In this document: piece by piece, positions 28,519 through 37,589 of the stretch
Numbering within the stretch: the stretch's first letter is position 1
Layout of the letters: each line of letters starts with the position of its first letter
NCBI RefSeq assembly: GCF_036699995.1
Contig: NZ_CP144906.1
Span: 5,337,501-5,401,500, forward strand
DNA: 64,000 nt
DNA from: Clostridium beijerinckii
GTDB lineage: Bacteria; Bacillota; Clostridia; Clostridiales; Clostridiaceae
Direction of reading: 5' to 3'
Program-made: the position numbers and the translations under genes
The notes under the pieces: generated by a model
Databases searched by the model: none
Seen by the model: only the letters and a program-made list of their open reading frames with translations
What the model was told of the DNA's origin: nothing

Positions 28519-29058
28519 CATTCGCTTAAAAATTTCAATATATTATGGCAATGGAGTCATTAAACAAAACTAAAATGTCTAATAACTCCGTTGTTATCTA
28601 TTTATCAATATTTAATTTTTACTCCATAAAATTTAATTTATTCTCAATTTAATACTATAATAATAATCTTATTCTCTAAAAATGTCAATATTATATTTGA
28701 AATAGATAATATCAACTCTATACAAATTTTATAAAATATTACCATTATGATGAACTAAATATATGCATTATAAATCTAAATATTCTTGATTTTAACTAGT
28801 TTCTAATGATTAATATCATATTCTTCTCACCCTAAAGATATAACTTATTATCCCAATTATAATTTCTTTGTATTTTAAAAAAATATAGAGCATTTTTATT
28901 AAACTCCATACTTTTTTTGATATCATAATCTAAAATAGCATATATGCTTGTTGTCCTAATTTATTTATAGATTTAAATTATTATTATCATTAGACTTTTT
29001 ATCTTTTACTTAATTTTATAAATTTCTATAGTTTATATTTGTTTCTTCTATATTTAAT

Positions 29059-30054
29059 CTATCGCCTCTTACTTGATGAACTTTTTACAATTAGTTTGCA
29101 TAATAGATTTTCTACTTGTTCAAGCACTTCGCTAGTATCGCACTCTAACAAATTTGCAAAAAATCTACTCAATGTTCTGATCTCACTATCAGGATATATA
29201 CCCTGATAAGATTTGAGCATTTCCACAAACGTAATATAATTAGCTTCTACATACGTACCCGTATTATCTTTTTTTCTTAATGCCTGCTTAATTAAATCTA
29301 AATCCTCCCCACCTGTATTTGCAAAAGCAATTTCTGAATAATTGCCTGCTAAAAGAAAATCATCTAATATATGACTACTCATAACCATTTCCTTGTTTAT
29401 AATATTTTTATAGCTTGTAAATAGTATTTCAACAGCTTTTAAAGAAAAAAGCCTAGTATATTCAGTTGCTCTGGGAGATAAATACGATTCAATGGCATGA
29501 ATTAATGCATTTATAGAGCTACTTATAAGCAGGTCTAGTGGTAATTTGCTTAGTAATTCTGTTATCATAACTGTACTATCAGCATATAATTCATCTGCAA
29601 CAAGGCTTACTTTCATATTATTTTCTTTTAATTCTAATGCAGAAACATTATTTACTTCACTTCCGATACCAAGTTTAGTTGGGACTAATACTAATTCTTT
29701 TTCTTTAATTATTTCTAACTTATTATTGTATAAATCTACAACTGGAGAAATATTTGTTAAGGAAAATAATTTTCCAATCTCTAAAATACATTTCTCGCCA
29801 ATAGCAATAATCCTCTCATGAGATATTCTTCTAACATGTTCATACATACTCTCAACGATATCCTCAGACATATCTCCAATTCCATAGTTCTCTTTAAACA
29901 AAACTGCTGCCTCATTTACATTAAATTTCAAGCAATTATTATATATTTCTTTTCTCGTAATTATCAGATCATCTTTGCCTATGTGGAATTCCCTACAAAA
30001 AGTTTTACAATCATTATATTTGTATATCACAGGACCTAGCATTAATTGTCTCAT
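29059..30054 (-). pseudogene. degenerate 4-hydroxybutyrate dehydrogenase relative (iron-ADH family)
   Basis: 331 residues from ATG 30054 (RBS AAGGAG). As I recall it, C. kluyveri-type 4-hydroxybutyrate dehydrogenase (about 371 residues) aligns along the whole length: LMLGPVIYKYNDCKTFCREFHIGKDDLIIT, ENYGIGDMSED, VPTKLGIGSEVNNVSALELK, DELYADSTVMITELLSKLP, INALIHAIESYLSP. The NAD loop GGGSVID is GEKCILE here; the active-site block GAVHALSYP...HVPHGEAN is EDLDLIKQALRKKDNTGTYVEAN, losing the metal and catalytic histidines; and about 40 C-terminal residues are missing. The frame is still open, so it is either a decaying gene or a protein with a non-enzymatic role. In an intact pathway it would reduce succinate semialdehyde to 4-hydroxybutyrate after GABA transamination. 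Confidence 0.7.
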
Positions 30055-30080
30055 AAGCACATATCTCCTTATCATGAAAA

Positions 30081-30110
30081 AGATGCTATATACATTGATA
30101 TATAGCATCT
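30081..30110 (-). terminator. terminator of patA
   Basis: AGATGCTATATA-CATTGA-TATATAGCATCT, perfect 12-bp stem; on the minus strand followed by TTTTTCATG. It begins 6 nt after the patA stop and separates patA from the degenerate dehydrogenase gene. Confidence 0.85.
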
Positions 30111-30116
30111 CTACTT

Positions 30117-31472
30117 CTAAATATTAAATTCCTTTTTTGTATCTTCCAATGCTGTATCCATTCTCTCAATAACATTATCCATATCTTTTTTTGAAATAAC
30201 AGCTGCCGGTTCAAAGCGGATGCATTTAGCATTTACTAAAGTTCCTGCAGTCATAACGCCTCTTTTAAATAACCCCTTAGCAACAGAGTATCCTATATCA
30301 CTTTCACGAAACTCTACTGCTAACATAAGTCCGGTACCTCTTACCTCATTTATAACCGTAGGATACTTCTTCCATAACATTTCTAACCCTGACTTTAAAT
30401 ATTCACCTTTTTCTTTACATTGTCCTGGAACATCATTTTCTAGCATATATTTTATTGTAGCAAGCGCTGCTGAGCAGCAAACTGGATTCCCCCCAAAAGT
30501 TGGTGATCCTAAAAGCCATGGATTGTCCACTAATTCCTGTGTCCACATTTTGGGTCTACATATAATACCTGTTATTGGCATTATTCCTCCACCAAACGCC
30601 TTACCAAAAGTCATGATATCAGGAGTTACACCTTCTGCTTCGCATCTCCACATTGTTCCAGTCCTGCCCATTCCAGTTTGAATTTCATCAAATATCAGAG
30701 CAACTCCATATTCATCACATATTTTACGAACTTCTTGCAAATAACCTTCTGGTGGAATGATAATCCCTGCTTCACCTTGTATTGGCTCTAGTATAACAGC
30801 TGCAACTTTCTCTCCTACTGCATATAGATTACTTATAGCTTTCCTTATATCTTCTGCATTGCCATATTCAACGTGTTGAACTTGCTGTACCATTGGTGTA
30901 TACGGCACTCTATATGTGCTCTTCCCCCCCATTGAAATAGCACCCATTGATTTACCATGAAACGCTCCCACTGTTGAAATGTACCATCTTCCACCTGTTG
31001 CAATTCTTGCAAGCTTTAATGCCATTTCTACTGCTTCTGCTCCTCCATTAGTGAAAAAGCAATATTCTAAATCACCCGGTGTAATTTCAGCAACTGCTTT
31101 TGCAAGGTATCCTCTTAATGGATCTAATAATTCTTGTGAATGTAATGCTTGATGATCGAGCTGTGCTTTTACAACATCAAGTATTTCCTCATTTCTATGC
31201 CCACATGTATAAATTCCAAATCCACCTAGGCAATCTATAAATTCTTCTCCATATAATCCTGTGCAATAGGCTCCCTGATCTGTCCATTCTACAACTGCTG
31301 CATTTGTTGATACTGATTTTCTGTATTTAAGCCATCCTGGACTTACATAGTTATCAAAATAATTTATTGTATCCTTTGTAATTGATTCTTTTTCCTCGTT
31401 TGTTAATCCATCGCTTTTTATATATCCTATAACTCTGTTTAAATCTTCAATAATTTGTTCTCTTTGTGCCAT
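30117..31472 (-). CDS. patA: putrescine aminotransferase
   Basis: 451 residues from ATG 31472 (RBS AAAGGGAGTAATT); the upstream in-frame ATG at 31508 lies in the leader hairpin. Class III PLP aminotransferase; matches E. coli PatA/YgjG closely in remembered blocks: GGFGIYTCGHRN, LDHQALHSQELLDPLRGYLAK, AFHGKSMGAIS, AVILEPIQGEAGIIIPP, FDEIQTGMGRTG, MTFGKAFGGGIMP with the PLP lysine, TFGGNPVCCSAALATI. Converts putrescine plus 2-oxoglutarate to 4-aminobutanal (1-pyrroline) and glutamate. Its product is the substrate of the aldehyde dehydrogenase nearby. Own terminator and a hairpin in the leader. Confidence 0.88.
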   Translation of the reverse strand: MAQREQIIEDLNRVIGYIKSDGLTNEEKESITKDTINYFDNYVSPGWLKYRKSVSTNAAVVEWTDQGAYCTGLYGEEFIDCLGGFGIYTCGHRNEEILDVVKAQLDHQALHSQELLDPLRGYLAKAVAEITPGDLEYCFFTNGGAEAVEMALKLARIATGGRWYISTVGAFHGKSMGAISMGGKSTYRVPYTPMVQQVQHVEYGNAEDIRKAISNLYAVGEKVAAVILEPIQGEAGIIIPPEGYLQEVRKICDEYGVALIFDEIQTGMGRTGTMWRCEAEGVTPDIMTFGKAFGGGIMPITGIICRPKMWTQELVDNPWLLGSPTFGGNPVCCSAALATIKYMLENDVPGQCKEKGEYLKSGLEMLWKKYPTVINEVRGTGLMLAVEFRESDIGYSVAKGLFKRGVMTAGTLVNAKCIRFEPAAVISKKDMDNVIERMDTALEDTKKEFNI

Positions 31473-31498
31473 AATAATTACTCCCTTTCTAAAATTAA

Positions 31499-31539
31499 AA
31501 CGACGCATTACAATGATTTTAAATCAGTAATACGTCGTT
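31499..31539 (-). promoter_or_regulatory. leader hairpin of patA, attenuator-like
   Basis: On the minus strand AACGACGTATTAC pairs with GTAATGCGTCGTT (one mismatch), with an inner TGAT/ATCA pair, then TTTTAATTTTAG, ending 27 nt before the patA start codon. Since the divergent gene starts at 31820, no other transcript needs a terminator here; the hairpin is in the patA leader. Confidence 0.65.
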
Positions 31540-31756
31540 GTATTTAATCTATTTTCTTTATTGATATTATTATAAATCAGATGCCCTAGTTAAAACAATT
31601 CTCTCAATGTATGGTTATTGCATTATTTTAGAAGTACGTATACTACTTTATAAGTATCTTCTTTCCTTGTTAGTATATACTTACAATAATATTTAAGTAT
31701 TATAACCTCATGTACAATTTATGTAATTTATGGTAAAATACCTTTAATAATCTCGC

Positions 31757-31776
31757 ATATTTATAGAATATTTGTG
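31757..31776. promoter_or_regulatory. degenerate ATATTCT-type palindrome upstream of luxR
   Basis: ATATTTATAGAATAT followed by TTGTG. The 12-mer AGAATATTTGTG is identical to part of the fourth palindrome upstream of the aldehyde dehydrogenase gene (34390-34401). It lies 44 bp before the luxR start. The patA-luxR divergent gap also holds an inverted pair AAGTACGTATACTA / TAGTATATACTT (31633-31682). Confidence 0.35.
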
Positions 31777-31819
31777 CAGATATAAATATTAGTAATATAT
31801 AGTTATGGAAGGTATCTAT

Positions 31820-32572
31820 ATGCAAAATAATGAATTTCTATTAATAAATAATATAATTTATCAGATATATAGCATTCCGGATTTTGATACAATGAAAATA
31901 ACATTTTTGAACCTACTAAAAATGCTAATTCCTAATACAGCCTCCAGTATTTTAATGGCTGACCATACTAATTCGAAGAACTTGGTATGTGATCCCATCT
32001 GTGTCCCTGAGGTTTACTCAGATACTGAAAAAAATTACCTTTTAAATGAAGATGAAGATTATACTCGTTGGGTAATGTTGAGTGGACAATGCCTACTTAT
32101 TCGTGAAAGCGATTTAATGCCTGAAGAAGAGAGAGTTAAAACAGTACTATATAAGAAATGCTACGAGCCATTTAGGCTTCATTACTCATTACAATTAAAT
32201 CTCGTATATAATGATTTATTTTTAGGAGTTCTCACAATTTATCGTAGACGAGAAGAAGGAGATTTTACCTCCGATGAGATGTTCATTGTAAAGGCCTTTA
32301 GCGATCATCTCAATCTTCGCTTTTATGAATATTATACAAAGGATTCAAAAAATTCTTCCAATATATCTTTCTCTATGGCAAATCTAGCCTCGAAGTATAA
32401 TTTAACTAATCGCGAAGTAGAAGTTTTACAATTAATCTTTCAGGATATGAATAATGATGAGATTGCAGATAAACTTTGTATAAGTGGATATACACTAAAA
32501 AAACACATTCAGAACTTATATCGTAAGTTCAATGTGTCTACAAAATGGAACTTATTAAAATTTAGAGAATAA
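31820..32572 (+). CDS. GAF-like/LuxR-type transcriptional regulator (paralogue 1)
   Basis: 250 residues from ATG 31820 (RBS GGAAGG, 7 nt); the ATG at 31805 lacks an RBS. Residues about 5-175 look like a single GAF-type sensory domain (IIYQIYSIPDFDTMKITFLNLLKMLIPNTASSILMAD, LVYNDLFLGVLTIYRR), and the C-terminal 60 are a LuxR/GerE HTH: LTNREVEVLQLIFQDMNNDEIADKLCISGYTLKKHIQNLYRKF. No receiver domain. It resembles the regulator at 40487-41248 throughout and lies divergent from patA, so control of the polyamine genes is likely by position; the ligand is unknown. Confidence 0.82.
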   Translation: MQNNEFLLINNIIYQIYSIPDFDTMKITFLNLLKMLIPNTASSILMADHTNSKNLVCDPICVPEVYSDTEKNYLLNEDEDYTRWVMLSGQCLLIRESDLMPEEERVKTVLYKKCYEPFRLHYSLQLNLVYNDLFLGVLTIYRRREEGDFTSDEMFIVKAFSDHLNLRFYEYYTKDSKNSSNISFSMANLASKYNLTNREVEVLQLIFQDMNNDEIADKLCISGYTLKKHIQNLYRKFNVSTKWNLLKFRE

Positions 32573-32582
32573 CTTAATACTT

Positions 32583-32650
32583 AAAGTGAAGTGCGAACAA
32601 CAAAAATAGAACATATATGTACTCTATTTCGGTTGTTCGCACTTCACTTT
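32583..32650. terminator. bidirectional terminator between luxR and the aldehyde dehydrogenase gene
   Basis: Perfect 19-bp arms AAAGTGAAGTGCGAACAAC (32583-32601) and the complement at 32632-32650, with an inner AAATAG/CTATTT pair. The genes on both sides converge. Confidence 0.85.
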
Positions 32651-32671
32651 ATATTCTTCACAAAACCAATT

Positions 32672-34153
32672 TTAGTGTTCGTACCAGCCAATTGGTCCTG
32701 GGGTTAAATTGATGTTTATTTGTTTTATTTCTTGGTATTCTTCTAAACCGTGGACACCTAGCTCTCTACCATATCCACTCATTTTATATCCTCCCCATGG
32801 TGCTTCGTTGAAAGTTGGATTATAACAATTAATCCACGTGATGCCTGCTCTAATTTCCTTTATTACTTTTAATGCTCTAGTTCCATCTGATGTAAATACT
32901 GCTCCTGCCAAACCATATATGGTATCATTTGCTAATGATATAGCTTCTTCTTCTGTTTTAAATGTTTGTATTGTCACAACAGGTCCAAAGATTTCTTCTT
33001 TTACAATTGTCATATCTGAAGTACAGTTATCAAAGATAGTTGGTCTCACATAATAGCCTTCTGTACATTCCCCTTCTGTATATCTTTTACCACCACAAAC
33101 TAGAGTTGCACCTTCTTTTTTACCCATCTCAATATATTTTAATACTGTTTCCATATGCTCTTTCGAAACTAATGGTCCCATGTCAGGATTATTTACCGGA
33201 TTACCTATAGTCATTGCATTAGCCTTTTCTGAAAGACGTGCAATAAATTTATCTTTAATTGATTCTTCAATAATAATACGTGAACCTGCTGAGCAAACTT
33301 CTCCTTGATTAAAGAATATACCAACCATGGCCCATTCAACAGCTCCTTCAAAGTCAGCATCAGCGAAAATAATATTTGGAGATTTCCCCCCAAGTTCTAG
33401 CCCAACTTTTTTAAGATTTCCTATAGCAGCTCTTGCAATACTTTGTCCTACTTCCGTGCTTCCTGTGAAAGTAACCATGTCTACATCATTACTTTCAGCT
33501 ATTTCCTGCCCTACAGTTCCACCTGAACCTAATACTAAATTAACACATCCTTTTGGGAGTCCTATTTCATCAAATATTTCAAATAATGCAATTGTTGATA
33601 AAGGAGTGTTTGAACTAGGTTTAAATACGATACTGTTTCCTGCTGCGATTGCTGGTGCAAGCTTCCAAACAGCCATTAAAAATGGATAGTTCCAAGGAGT
33701 AATCTGTCCGCAAACTCCCACTGGTTCATGCACCGTATATGAATGCATTTGTCCAAAACCATCATTTACATCATAAACTCCACCATATGGTTTAGTAATT
33801 AATCCCGCATAATATCTAAAGCAGTGAATTCCATCATCAACATCCCCCTCAGCCTCACGAAGAGGCTTTCCATTGTCTATTGTATCGAGCATTGCAAATT
33901 TATCTCTTTTTTCTGCTATCTTATCTGCAATTTGTAAAAGAATATCAGCACGAGCTTGTGCATTCATTCTCCTCCATTCACCTTTTCCATAAAAAGATTC
34001 TTTTGCGGCTGCAATTGCTAGCTTAGTATCCTCAATCCCACCTTCTGTTGTCTTTGCAATTACTTGTCCATTAGCTGGATTTATTACATCTCTCGTCTTT
34101 TTAGAAATAGCTTCCACCCATTCACCATTGATGTACATCTTTTTAATTTCCAT
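32672..34153 (-). CDS. aldehyde dehydrogenase, probable gamma-aminobutyraldehyde dehydrogenase
   Basis: 493 residues from ATG 34153 (RBS GAGAGGAAGAGATATT). ALDH superfamily: GQITPWNYPFLMAVWKLAPA, KPSSNTPLS, FTGSTEVGQSI, catalytic Glu in LELGGKSPNI, catalytic Cys in NQGEVCSAGSRI, EEIFGPVV, WGGYKMSGYGRELG. The C-terminus (INLTPGPIGWYEH) resembles GbsA/betaine-aldehyde or aminoaldehyde dehydrogenases. Context with patA and a polyamine transporter points to oxidation of 4-aminobutanal to GABA with NAD(P). Four palindromes lie upstream of its promoter region. Confidence 0.85.
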   Translation of the reverse strand: MEIKKMYINGEWVEAISKKTRDVINPANGQVIAKTTEGGIEDTKLAIAAAKESFYGKGEWRRMNAQARADILLQIADKIAEKRDKFAMLDTIDNGKPLREAEGDVDDGIHCFRYYAGLITKPYGGVYDVNDGFGQMHSYTVHEPVGVCGQITPWNYPFLMAVWKLAPAIAAGNSIVFKPSSNTPLSTIALFEIFDEIGLPKGCVNLVLGSGGTVGQEIAESNDVDMVTFTGSTEVGQSIARAAIGNLKKVGLELGGKSPNIIFADADFEGAVEWAMVGIFFNQGEVCSAGSRIIIEESIKDKFIARLSEKANAMTIGNPVNNPDMGPLVSKEHMETVLKYIEMGKKEGATLVCGGKRYTEGECTEGYYVRPTIFDNCTSDMTIVKEEIFGPVVTIQTFKTEEEAISLANDTIYGLAGAVFTSDGTRALKVIKEIRAGITWINCYNPTFNEAPWGGYKMSGYGRELGVHGLEEYQEIKQININLTPGPIGWYEH

Positions 34154-34300
34154 AATATCTCTTCCTCTCATTTAATTAATATAAGATCTCTCAACTTATT
34201 TTTGCTAACAATTTATTTTGCTGTGAATTCCACAGATTAATTTCTATCAACAATTAATTTCAAAGTCTAATAAATATCTGTAAAGCCTGATTTCTTAAGC

Positions 34301-34404
34301 ATATTCTGAAGAATATATATGGTAAAGAATACTTATTCTTAAGAATATTTATGGTAATATTCCGAAGAATATATATTCTAATATTCTCAAGAATATTTGT
34401 GGTA
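34301..34404. promoter_or_regulatory. array of four ATATTCT-NN-AGAATAT palindromes
   Basis: Palindrome centres near 34308, 34340, 34364 and 34388, i.e. 32, 24 and 24 bp apart. Each is followed on the plus strand by a related tail (TATGGTA, TATGGTA, ATTCTA, TGTGGTA). Units: ATATTCTGAAGAATAT, ATTCTTAAGAATAT, ATATTCCGAAGAATAT, ATATTCTCAAGAATAT. They fill the gap behind the amidohydrolase gene and lie about 150-250 bp upstream of the aldehyde dehydrogenase start, on one helix face by spacing (near-multiples of 8 bp, not exact turns). Operator or enhancer array is the simplest reading. Confidence 0.65.
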
Positions 34405-34430
34405 GACCTTATTAGTTTATTCCATACTTC

Positions 34431-35810
34431 TCATTGCTCCCAATTCCACATAAGACACTTATCTTTAATAGTTTTCCCTGCACTTATATCCAATACTTCT
34501 TTCCCTTTTAGTGTCATGACTCCATTTACAAAAACATATTCAATGCCTTCTGGCCTTGTATCTGTGGCTCCAAAGCATGGATAATCTGCTTTATCTTCTA
34601 TTATTTTTGCATCAAATATTAAAATATCTGCATCAGCTCCAACTCCAATAAATCCTTTATTTATTAATCCTAAGCGTTTTGCCGGCATATATGTGCATCG
34701 TCTTATAGCGTCTATTAAAGTGATTCTATGCTGCTCTCTTACCATAGTTTTAAAGAATTTAGGATATGTCCCTGCATCTTGGGGATGACCTGGAACTCCA
34801 GCCTCGTATAATGTCCCTGCATCTGTAGAGACCATTACATAAGGTTTTTCTAGGATTTCAAATACTTCATATTCTTCTCCTACCATGCCTATGACCGTAT
34901 CATCCGGATAATTTCCTCTAAGTTCTTCATACATTTCTTTGGTTAGTCTCTTACCTTTATATTTACCAGTCCCAGCTATTAAGCTGCTATAATCGCATCC
35001 CCACTTTTCTATGCAGCCTTCATCAAAAACAGCACTTCCAATGGAAGTCGCAAATCCACTATACATTCCGCTATCTACGGATATATCTAGCCCTTCGGCT
35101 AAAGCTTCTTCTATCATATGAAGAGCTTCTGTTGCCATTCCCATTCCAAACTGATAAGTTAAATGAGATATATTTACAGCTGCACCTGTTTTTCTAGTTA
35201 TGTCAATAGCTTCTCTTAAGCTAGAAAGGCCACCATAAGAGTCTGACCTTGTATGAATTGATACTAACTTTCCATATTTGGCTGCAACTTTTGCTATTTC
35301 TAATACTTCCTTCCTTGAGCTTCCAGGAACATATTCAAGTCCGAATGATAATCCGCTGACTCCAAATTCAAATGCTTCTTCAAGGATAACCTTCATCTTT
35401 TCAATTTCTTCATCACTGGATGATTTATATCTATCAGTAACCCCAGCTTGTTCTCTCAGAGTAGTATGTCCAATTTGTTCTATTTGATTGATTAAAAAAC
35501 TATCATACTTATTGTAGAATTCCTTAATATTTTCTGGAGACATTCCACAATTACCATTGTATACTGTAGTAACTCCCATGGCTGCTAGCACTCTAGCACA
35601 ATCTAAATCCCCCTCTACATGAGCATGAATATCTATAATACCTGGACATACTATTTTGCCACTTACATCTAATTCAGCGTTACCTTCCATCTCTTCTCTT
35701 GTTATCGCTCTTATTTTTCCATTTAGAATTCCAATATTAGCAATAGTACTCTTTTTTCGCTTTGGATCTATTATGGTTCCATTCTTAATAACAACATCAT
35801 ATTTAATCAT
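34431..35810 (-). CDS. D-aminoacylase/N-acyl amino acid deacylase family amidohydrolase
   Basis: 459 residues, cytoplasmic, amidohydrolase superfamily. YDVVIKNGTIIDP start; metal-binding HxH in GIIDIHAHVEGD (about 60); TTVYNGNCGMSP (the Cys next to the metals in D-aminoacylases); GHTTLRE; LSIHTRSD-type His (VSIHTRSDSYGG); NISHL; and the catalytic Asp in VSTDAGT. It hydrolyses an N-acyl bond of an amino compound; actual substrate unknown. It follows potC by 101 bp in the same direction, so its substrate is probably what the transporter brings in or a derivative, for example an N-acylated polyamine. That link is inference. Confidence 0.82.
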   Translation of the reverse strand: MIKYDVVIKNGTIIDPKRKKSTIANIGILNGKIRAITREEMEGNAELDVSGKIVCPGIIDIHAHVEGDLDCARVLAAMGVTTVYNGNCGMSPENIKEFYNKYDSFLINQIEQIGHTTLREQAGVTDRYKSSSDEEIEKMKVILEEAFEFGVSGLSFGLEYVPGSSRKEVLEIAKVAAKYGKLVSIHTRSDSYGGLSSLREAIDITRKTGAAVNISHLTYQFGMGMATEALHMIEEALAEGLDISVDSGMYSGFATSIGSAVFDEGCIEKWGCDYSSLIAGTGKYKGKRLTKEMYEELRGNYPDDTVIGMVGEEYEVFEILEKPYVMVSTDAGTLYEAGVPGHPQDAGTYPKFFKTMVREQHRITLIDAIRRCTYMPAKRLGLINKGFIGVGADADILIFDAKIIEDKADYPCFGATDTRPEGIEYVFVNGVMTLKGKEVLDISAGKTIKDKCLMWNWEQ

Positions 35811-35911
35811 TAACTCACCCTCTTATTATTCAAGTTAGTAAACCTTTATTCCTTATTATCTTTATGAACGTGAAAATAAATAACAGGTAAACATACTGTT
35901 CTACTATTCTC

Positions 35912-36712
35912 TTATTGTGCCTTAAGCTTCCTAACTTGAAATGCAGTATTTAAAGCTATAATTATAATAGTTATAACCATTATTACTGTGGATAAAGCAT
36001 TTACTTCTGGTGTTACTCCAGTCTTTACCATTGAGAAAATTTTAAGTGGAAGTGTTGTACTTCCTGGTCCAGCTGTAAAGAAGCTAATTACAACATCATC
36101 AATGGATAATGAAAATGCCAGCATAGCACCAGACAAAACTCCTGGCATTATGAGCGGTAACGTTACTCTCCAGAAAGTTACAATCCTATTTGCACCTAAA
36201 TCCATAGCTGCTTCTTCAAGATATTTATCAAATCCAGCAAGTCTTGCTCTCACTGTTATTACAACAAAAGGAATACTGAAAGTAATGTGAGATAAAGTAA
36301 TACTAATTAATCCTAAAGGAATACTAAGAACTGAATATATTGAAAGTAGAGCAATACCAAGTACTACTTCTGGAATTACTATAGGGATGTATAATAATTT
36401 ATCTATTACATCTCTTCCTCTAAATCTGTATTTACTTAGCCCTATAGCACCAATAGTTCCTATAATAGTTGAAATAATAGTACTTATAATCCCAATAATC
36501 AAAGTATTTGAAAGCGCCTCCATTAAAGTTCTATTTTTGAAGAAGGTCCCATACCATTGAAAAGTGAAATTTTCGAAAGTAATATTTAACTTTGAAGTAT
36601 TAAATGAAAAAATAATTACATAGAAGATAGGAAGATATAAGAATAAGAAAACAAGATAAATATAAATATTTTTAAATATTCTAGATATATTCTTTTTCTG
36701 CATCTTTGTCAT
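35912..36712 (-). CDS. potC: spermidine/putrescine-type ABC transporter permease PotC
   Basis: 266 residues, six membrane segments. N-terminal YLYLPIFYVIIFSFN-type start and the EAA loop EEAAMDLGANRIVTFWRVTLPLIMPGVLSG are characteristic of PotC. Forms the channel with PotB. RBS AGGAGGTATGTAAA; its ATG is one base after the potB stop, so the two are translated together. Confidence 0.92.
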   Translation of the reverse strand: MTKMQKKNISRIFKNIYIYLVFLFLYLPIFYVIIFSFNTSKLNITFENFTFQWYGTFFKNRTLMEALSNTLIIGIISTIISTIIGTIGAIGLSKYRFRGRDVIDKLLYIPIVIPEVVLGIALLSIYSVLSIPLGLISITLSHITFSIPFVVITVRARLAGFDKYLEEAAMDLGANRIVTFWRVTLPLIMPGVLSGAMLAFSLSIDDVVISFFTAGPGSTTLPLKIFSMVKTGVTPEVNALSTVIMVITIIIIALNTAFQVRKLKAQ

Positions 36713-36713
36713 T

Positions 36714-37577
36714 TTACATACCTCCTAAGTCGTCCATATTACCACCTGATTTTTGGTATAACCATACAAGTACCAAAGTAATTACAATTAAAAATATTGA
36801 AATTGCTGATCCGAGTGGCCAATTCCTGGCGGTTATAAATTGAGTTCTAATAACATTACCAATTACTTGAGTTTTACTTCCTCCAAGTAAGTCAGTAACA
36901 AAGAAATATCCTAATGAAGGAATAAATACTAGAATACTGCCTGCAAATATTCCCGGCATCGTAAGTGGTAAGGTGACTTTTATAAAAGAAGTAATAGGTT
37001 TTGCTCCTAAATCACTACAGGCTTCCAAAAGCGATTTATCCAATTTTTCAATTGAGCTATATAAAGGTAAAATCATGAATGGTAATAACATATATACTAG
37101 ACCTATCATGACCCCGGTTGTATTATATACTAGTTGAAGTGGTTCATTAATCAATCCTAATTTCAACAATAGTGAATTAATAATACCATCCTTACGAAGT
37201 AAATTGATCCATCCAAAAAGTCTAATTAATGAACTTACTAAAAAAGGAACTATTACCATAGCCATAAAAACTGTCTTCTTTATAGTTGTTTTTTGGGCTA
37301 TAAAGTAAGTAAATGGATATGCAATTACTATGCAGATTATAGTCGTAAAAGTCGAAATCAAAAATGATTCACCAAAAACCTTTAAATATAACGGATCAAA
37401 TACTTGTACAAAATTATTTAATGTAAATCCAATGACAACTCCACCGTAAGCCCCCTTGTTCATAAAACTCATAACGAAGACATAAATAAATGGAATAGCT
37501 ACTAGCAAAATCATCCATGCTGAAACTGGACCAACTGTGGTTATAAGAGGCATGTTTATTTTCTTTTTACTTTTCAT
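36714..37577 (-). CDS. potB: spermidine/putrescine-type ABC transporter permease PotB
   Basis: 287 residues, six membrane segments. VSAWMILLVAIPFIYVFVMSF, PFLVSSLIRLFGWINLLRKDGIIN and the EAA loop LLEACSDLGAKPITSFIKVTLPLTMPGIFAG match PotB. RBS AAGGAGGTGCTTAA. Between potA (12 bp) and potC (1 bp). Confidence 0.92.
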   Translation of the reverse strand: MKSKKKINMPLITTVGPVSAWMILLVAIPFIYVFVMSFMNKGAYGGVVIGFTLNNFVQVFDPLYLKVFGESFLISTFTTIICIVIAYPFTYFIAQKTTIKKTVFMAMVIVPFLVSSLIRLFGWINLLRKDGIINSLLLKLGLINEPLQLVYNTTGVMIGLVYMLLPFMILPLYSSIEKLDKSLLEACSDLGAKPITSFIKVTLPLTMPGIFAGSILVFIPSLGYFFVTDLLGGSKTQVIGNVIRTQFITARNWPLGSAISIFLIVITLVLVWLYQKSGGNMDDLGGM

Positions 37578-37589
37578 TTAAGCACCTCC

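Noticed and set aside
33211..33689. Frames in other phases inside the aldehyde dehydrogenase gene
   Set aside because: Shadows of a gene with complete catalytic motifs.
34301..34404. CRISPR-like array
   Set aside because: Repeats are only about 16 bp, spacers 8-16 bp and themselves similar, and no cas gene is in the window; operator array fits better.
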